DNA from: Desulfobacteraceae bacterium
Lineage (GTDB): Bacteria; Desulfobacterota; DSM-4660; Desulfatiglandales; Desulfatiglandaceae
DNA: 7,254 bases
Reading direction: 5' to 3'
Assembly (NCBI GenBank): GCA_030642205.1
Contig: DAOWOF010000116.1
Span: 1-7,254 of the forward strand
Position 1 is the stretch's first letter, and each line of letters opens with the position of its first letter. The position numbers were made by a program, and so were the translations under genes. The notes beneath the pieces are model-generated. The model worked only from the letters and a program-made list of their open reading frames with translations. It was not told the DNA's origin and ran no database searches. This document shows positions 5,578 through 7,254 of the stretch, one piece after another.

Positions 5578-6957
5578 TCAAATATTCGGCAATGCTCTTT
5601 TTTCCTGCAAATAGCCTTTATAATATTTAAGGACATGATTCCGAAAGCTAATTGTTTCAGGGAAAGGAGGAATGCCATGATATTGTTTGACCCTATGCGG
5701 ACCAGCATTATATGAGGCAAGAGCAAGACTTATATCCCCCTTTTGCCTCTTCATCATCTCTGTAAAATATGTTAATCCTGATTTAATCGCTTTCAGGGGA
5801 TCCAGCCGATCATCAATTCCTTTCGCTAACACTTCTTTCTTGTAGGAAGCGAATAATTTCAATCCCTTTTCCCTTGACACTATTGATTCCTGACTTAATG
5901 TCCACGCCTTATAAGCTACCTGGTACATATTTTCTTTAGTTATCTCAGATAGAAGATTTTCAGCTTTTTCTCTCATCCTTCTTCCCTTTACTAAAAACAA
6001 ACCAGCTTTTTTGAAATAGTCAGGAAAAAAGATCTGTTTGAGCCCAAGTGCTGTTCCCGTTTGAGGCATAATCTGGGTTAGGCCAACAGCCCCAACATAA
6101 GACACTGCATTCGCTTTAAACCTTGATTCCTGCTTCATCAAGGCAAGAAAGATCAATGGATCAAATTGAAAACAGTCATCCCTGGATTCTTTAAGGATCT
6201 CTTCCAAAAGATCTGTATATAGGAATCCATCCTTTATCGCTATTCTTTTCCATCTTCTATCGGAATTGGCATGGTCTTTCAAAACAATTCTATCAAGATC
6301 AAACTGTTGTCTGACCTCTGGAGAGGCTTTCTCTATAAACTCACGAAATACATAATTAACAAAATGAACATTATCAATATTTATGGGATCTAAAGATTCT
6401 GACTCAATAGCATGACATCTATTATAAAAATCTGCAAGGGCATCCCTGAGATTAAATGTTTTTTTTAGGCTCTCTTCCAATAATTGTTCCATTAAAGTCA
6501 TAGAACGTAATTTATCAAGCCTATTATCTGTTTCCATACTTATTCCGGATCGATAGGAGAGCAGGCTCTTCCTGGCCTGAGCAATTTTCTTATTATGCTT
6601 CAAGGATAATTCAGCAATCTGTCTTGATGGATCTTTCTTTGAATTCCCTTTTCCATCCATTAATTCCAATACCTTATCAAGATGGTCTTTAGCTTCCTCT
6701 ATTAGTTTACTGGCATCAAGATAATCCTGATCAATATAGACTTTAAGTCCCAGGGAACGTCCTACTTCCGGTCGGATTCTTAAAATGCCTTCCTCTCCCA
6801 GATAGGAACCATCCTCCAGGCTTTTCTGATAAATTTTATGATTGTACTCAATAATACTTTCCATGAATAATGAAAAATTTGCTGAGATAGAAGCAGGAAA
6901 AAGTAAAGGAAGTCCTGCTATTAAAAGAACAGCCAATATCCTCAATTTATTTTTCAA
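5578..6957 (-). CDS. Secreted lytic transglycosylase with SLT domain
   Basis: I place the start at TTG (6957-6955) because AAGGAGG lies 8 nt upstream and the protein then begins with a clean signal peptide: MKNK, a hydrophobic stretch to about residue 22, and a SISA/N cleavage site near residue 27. A GTG 17 codons earlier would read through a hairpin and spoil the leader. The mature part has a helical N-terminal region (about 30-245), then a C-terminal SLT goose-lysozyme-like domain. This carries catalytic Glu277 in MKQESRF, GAVGLTQIMP (289-298), ALASYNAGPHRV (412-423) and a final FRNHVLKYY (438-446). Such enzymes cleave the MurNAc-GlcNAc bond of peptidoglycan in the periplasm to form 1,6-anhydro ends. 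The stretch between the second and third motifs is about 113 residues, longer than in compact SLT domains because of a basic helical insertion. purC follows in the same direction. Confidence 0.93.
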   Translation of the reverse strand: MKNKLRILAVLLIAGLPLLFPASISANFSLFMESIIEYNHKIYQKSLEDGSYLGEEGILRIRPEVGRSLGLKVYIDQDYLDASKLIEEAKDHLDKVLELMDGKGNSKKDPSRQIAELSLKHNKKIAQARKSLLSYRSGISMETDNRLDKLRSMTLMEQLLEESLKKTFNLRDALADFYNRCHAIESESLDPINIDNVHFVNYVFREFIEKASPEVRQQFDLDRIVLKDHANSDRRWKRIAIKDGFLYTDLLEEILKESRDDCFQFDPLIFLALMKQESRFKANAVSYVGAVGLTQIMPQTGTALGLKQIFFPDYFKKAGLFLVKGRRMREKAENLLSEITKENMYQVAYKAWTLSQESIVSREKGLKLFASYKKEVLAKGIDDRLDPLKAIKSGLTYFTEMMKRQKGDISLALASYNAGPHRVKQYHGIPPFPETISFRNHVLKYYKGYLQEKRALPNI

Positions 6958-6975
6958 AGCTACTTCCTCCTTAGG

Positions 6976-7024
6976 GTCTGTCACGAAATAAAGCACCCAA
7001 TGCAACACTTATCTCGTGACAGAC
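6976..7024 (-). promoter_or_regulatory. Strong hairpin directly upstream of the lytic transglycosylase ribosome site
   Basis: GTCTGTCACGA (6976-6986) and TCGTGACAGAC (7014-7024) form a perfect 11-bp stem, extended inward by ATAA/TTAT after one mismatch, with a 17-nt loop. It ends 3 nt before the AAGGAGG site (6972-6966). No T-run follows, so it is not a terminator. It could be a regulatory RNA fold, an operator-like palindrome, or a small mobile palindrome. The perfection of the arms argues against chance. Confidence 0.6.
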
Positions 7025-7069
7025 ACTTCTTACCTTGATACGCAAAACGCTCTGAGCCACGCCTGAGAT

Positions 7070-7078
7070 CTTATAACA
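7070..7078 (-). promoter_or_regulatory. Extended -10 promoter candidate for the transglycosylase-purC unit
   Basis: The minus strand reads TGTTATAAG, an extended -10 element (TGn followed by TATAAG, five of six consensus matches). The region 17 nt upstream has no recognisable -35, as is common for extended -10 promoters. Transcription would start near 7063, giving a leader of about 105 nt that contains the 6976-7024 hairpin. Confidence 0.35.
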
Positions 7079-7211
7079 TACCTTACTATTTGAGCCCGGA
7101 CTTACCTGGAATATCCAGTTTACCAACGTTTCCATCCCCATATCCCCCAGGACTGCCAGGCGGATCGACTCAATGCCACCATCCTTAACCATAAACAAAA
7201 AGGAGATCAGG

Positions 7212-7254
7212 TTGCATCAAAACATTAAAACAGGACGCGGACAAAAGAACTTGA
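7212..7254 (+). CDS. Possible start of a plus-strand gene cut by the window edge
   Basis: AAAAAGGAG is followed 6 nt later by TTG (7212-7214) and 14 open codons (LHQNIKTGRGQKNL) to the window end. It would be divergent from the transglycosylase. The ribosome site is good, but a TTG start and only 14 codons make this tentative, and no product can be named. Confidence 0.2.
   Translation, partial: MHQNIKTGRGQKNL

Larger units (their letters stand above)
7025..7254. other. Gene-poor right end of the window
   Basis: No gene can be supported here. The stretch looks more G+C-rich than the neighbouring spacers. A minus-strand open frame from about 7198 (or the ATG at 7192) to 6971 has no ribosome site and matches no family I recognise; its last third is encoded by the hairpin repeat, so it is more likely a remnant. 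A small palindrome CTGGA-ATA-TCCAG lies inside. Confidence 0.4.

Noticed and set aside
6971..7198. Minus-strand 75-codon frame upstream of the transglycosylase
   Set aside because: No ribosome site, its C-terminal third is encoded by the perfect hairpin, and its end overlaps the transglycosylase ribosome site; probably non-coding or a remnant.
1..7254. CRISPR array, tRNA or rRNA genes, complete insertion sequence
   Set aside because: No evenly spaced direct repeats, no tRNA T-loop or rRNA signatures, and no transposase motif on either strand.

Overview
The window reads as a stretch of bacterial chromosome with modest G+C. All five recognisable genes lie on the minus strand, so transcription runs from the right end of the window to the left. 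The gene set (a long-form PurC, a DnaK ending in EEVKK, TPR-rich lipoprotein and lytic transglycosylase cell-wall genes, AGGAGG-type ribosome binding sites, palindromic intergenic repeats) fits a Gram-negative, delta-proteobacterial (Desulfobacterota-like) host. That placement is an inference from general resemblance and is not proven here.

In order of transcription, the window holds five parts. (1) 7254-6958 is a gene-poor stretch with an extended -10 promoter candidate and a strong hairpin (6976-7024) just upstream of a ribosome binding site. (2) 6957-5578 is a secreted SLT-family lytic transglycosylase with a TTG start, followed 57 nt later by purC (5520-4627, purine synthesis). (3) A 272-nt spacer carries a palindromic REP-like element and a perfect 14-bp palindrome. 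(4) 4354-3746 is an orphan receiver-domain protein with an unusual insertion of roughly 85-90 residues between the phospho-acceptor Asp and the rest of the domain. (5) A 400-nt non-coding leader contains a TTGACA promoter candidate, a 108-bp MITE-like inverted-repeat element ending in TTAA, and an orphan Shine-Dalgarno sequence. It leads into grpE (3345-2746) and dnaK (2576-654), the nucleotide-exchange factor and Hsp70 of one chaperone cycle. No hrcA, dnaJ or CIRCE operator is seen.

Downstream of dnaK is the start of a TPR lipoprotein (583 to beyond position 1), possibly an LppC/LpoA-type penicillin-binding-protein activator or a BamD-like protein. Its signal peptide is encoded by the very DNA that forms a textbook intrinsic terminator (503-547). 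The start codon lacks a Shine-Dalgarno sequence but sits one base after the stop of a tiny ORF that has one, and that ORF's ribosome site is itself in a perfect 11-bp inverted repeat. This overlap of terminator, mini-ORF and signal peptide is the most unusual arrangement in the window and suggests translation-dependent read-through from the chaperone operon.

The rest is conventional coding sequence. There are no rRNA, tRNA or CRISPR features and no intact insertion sequence.
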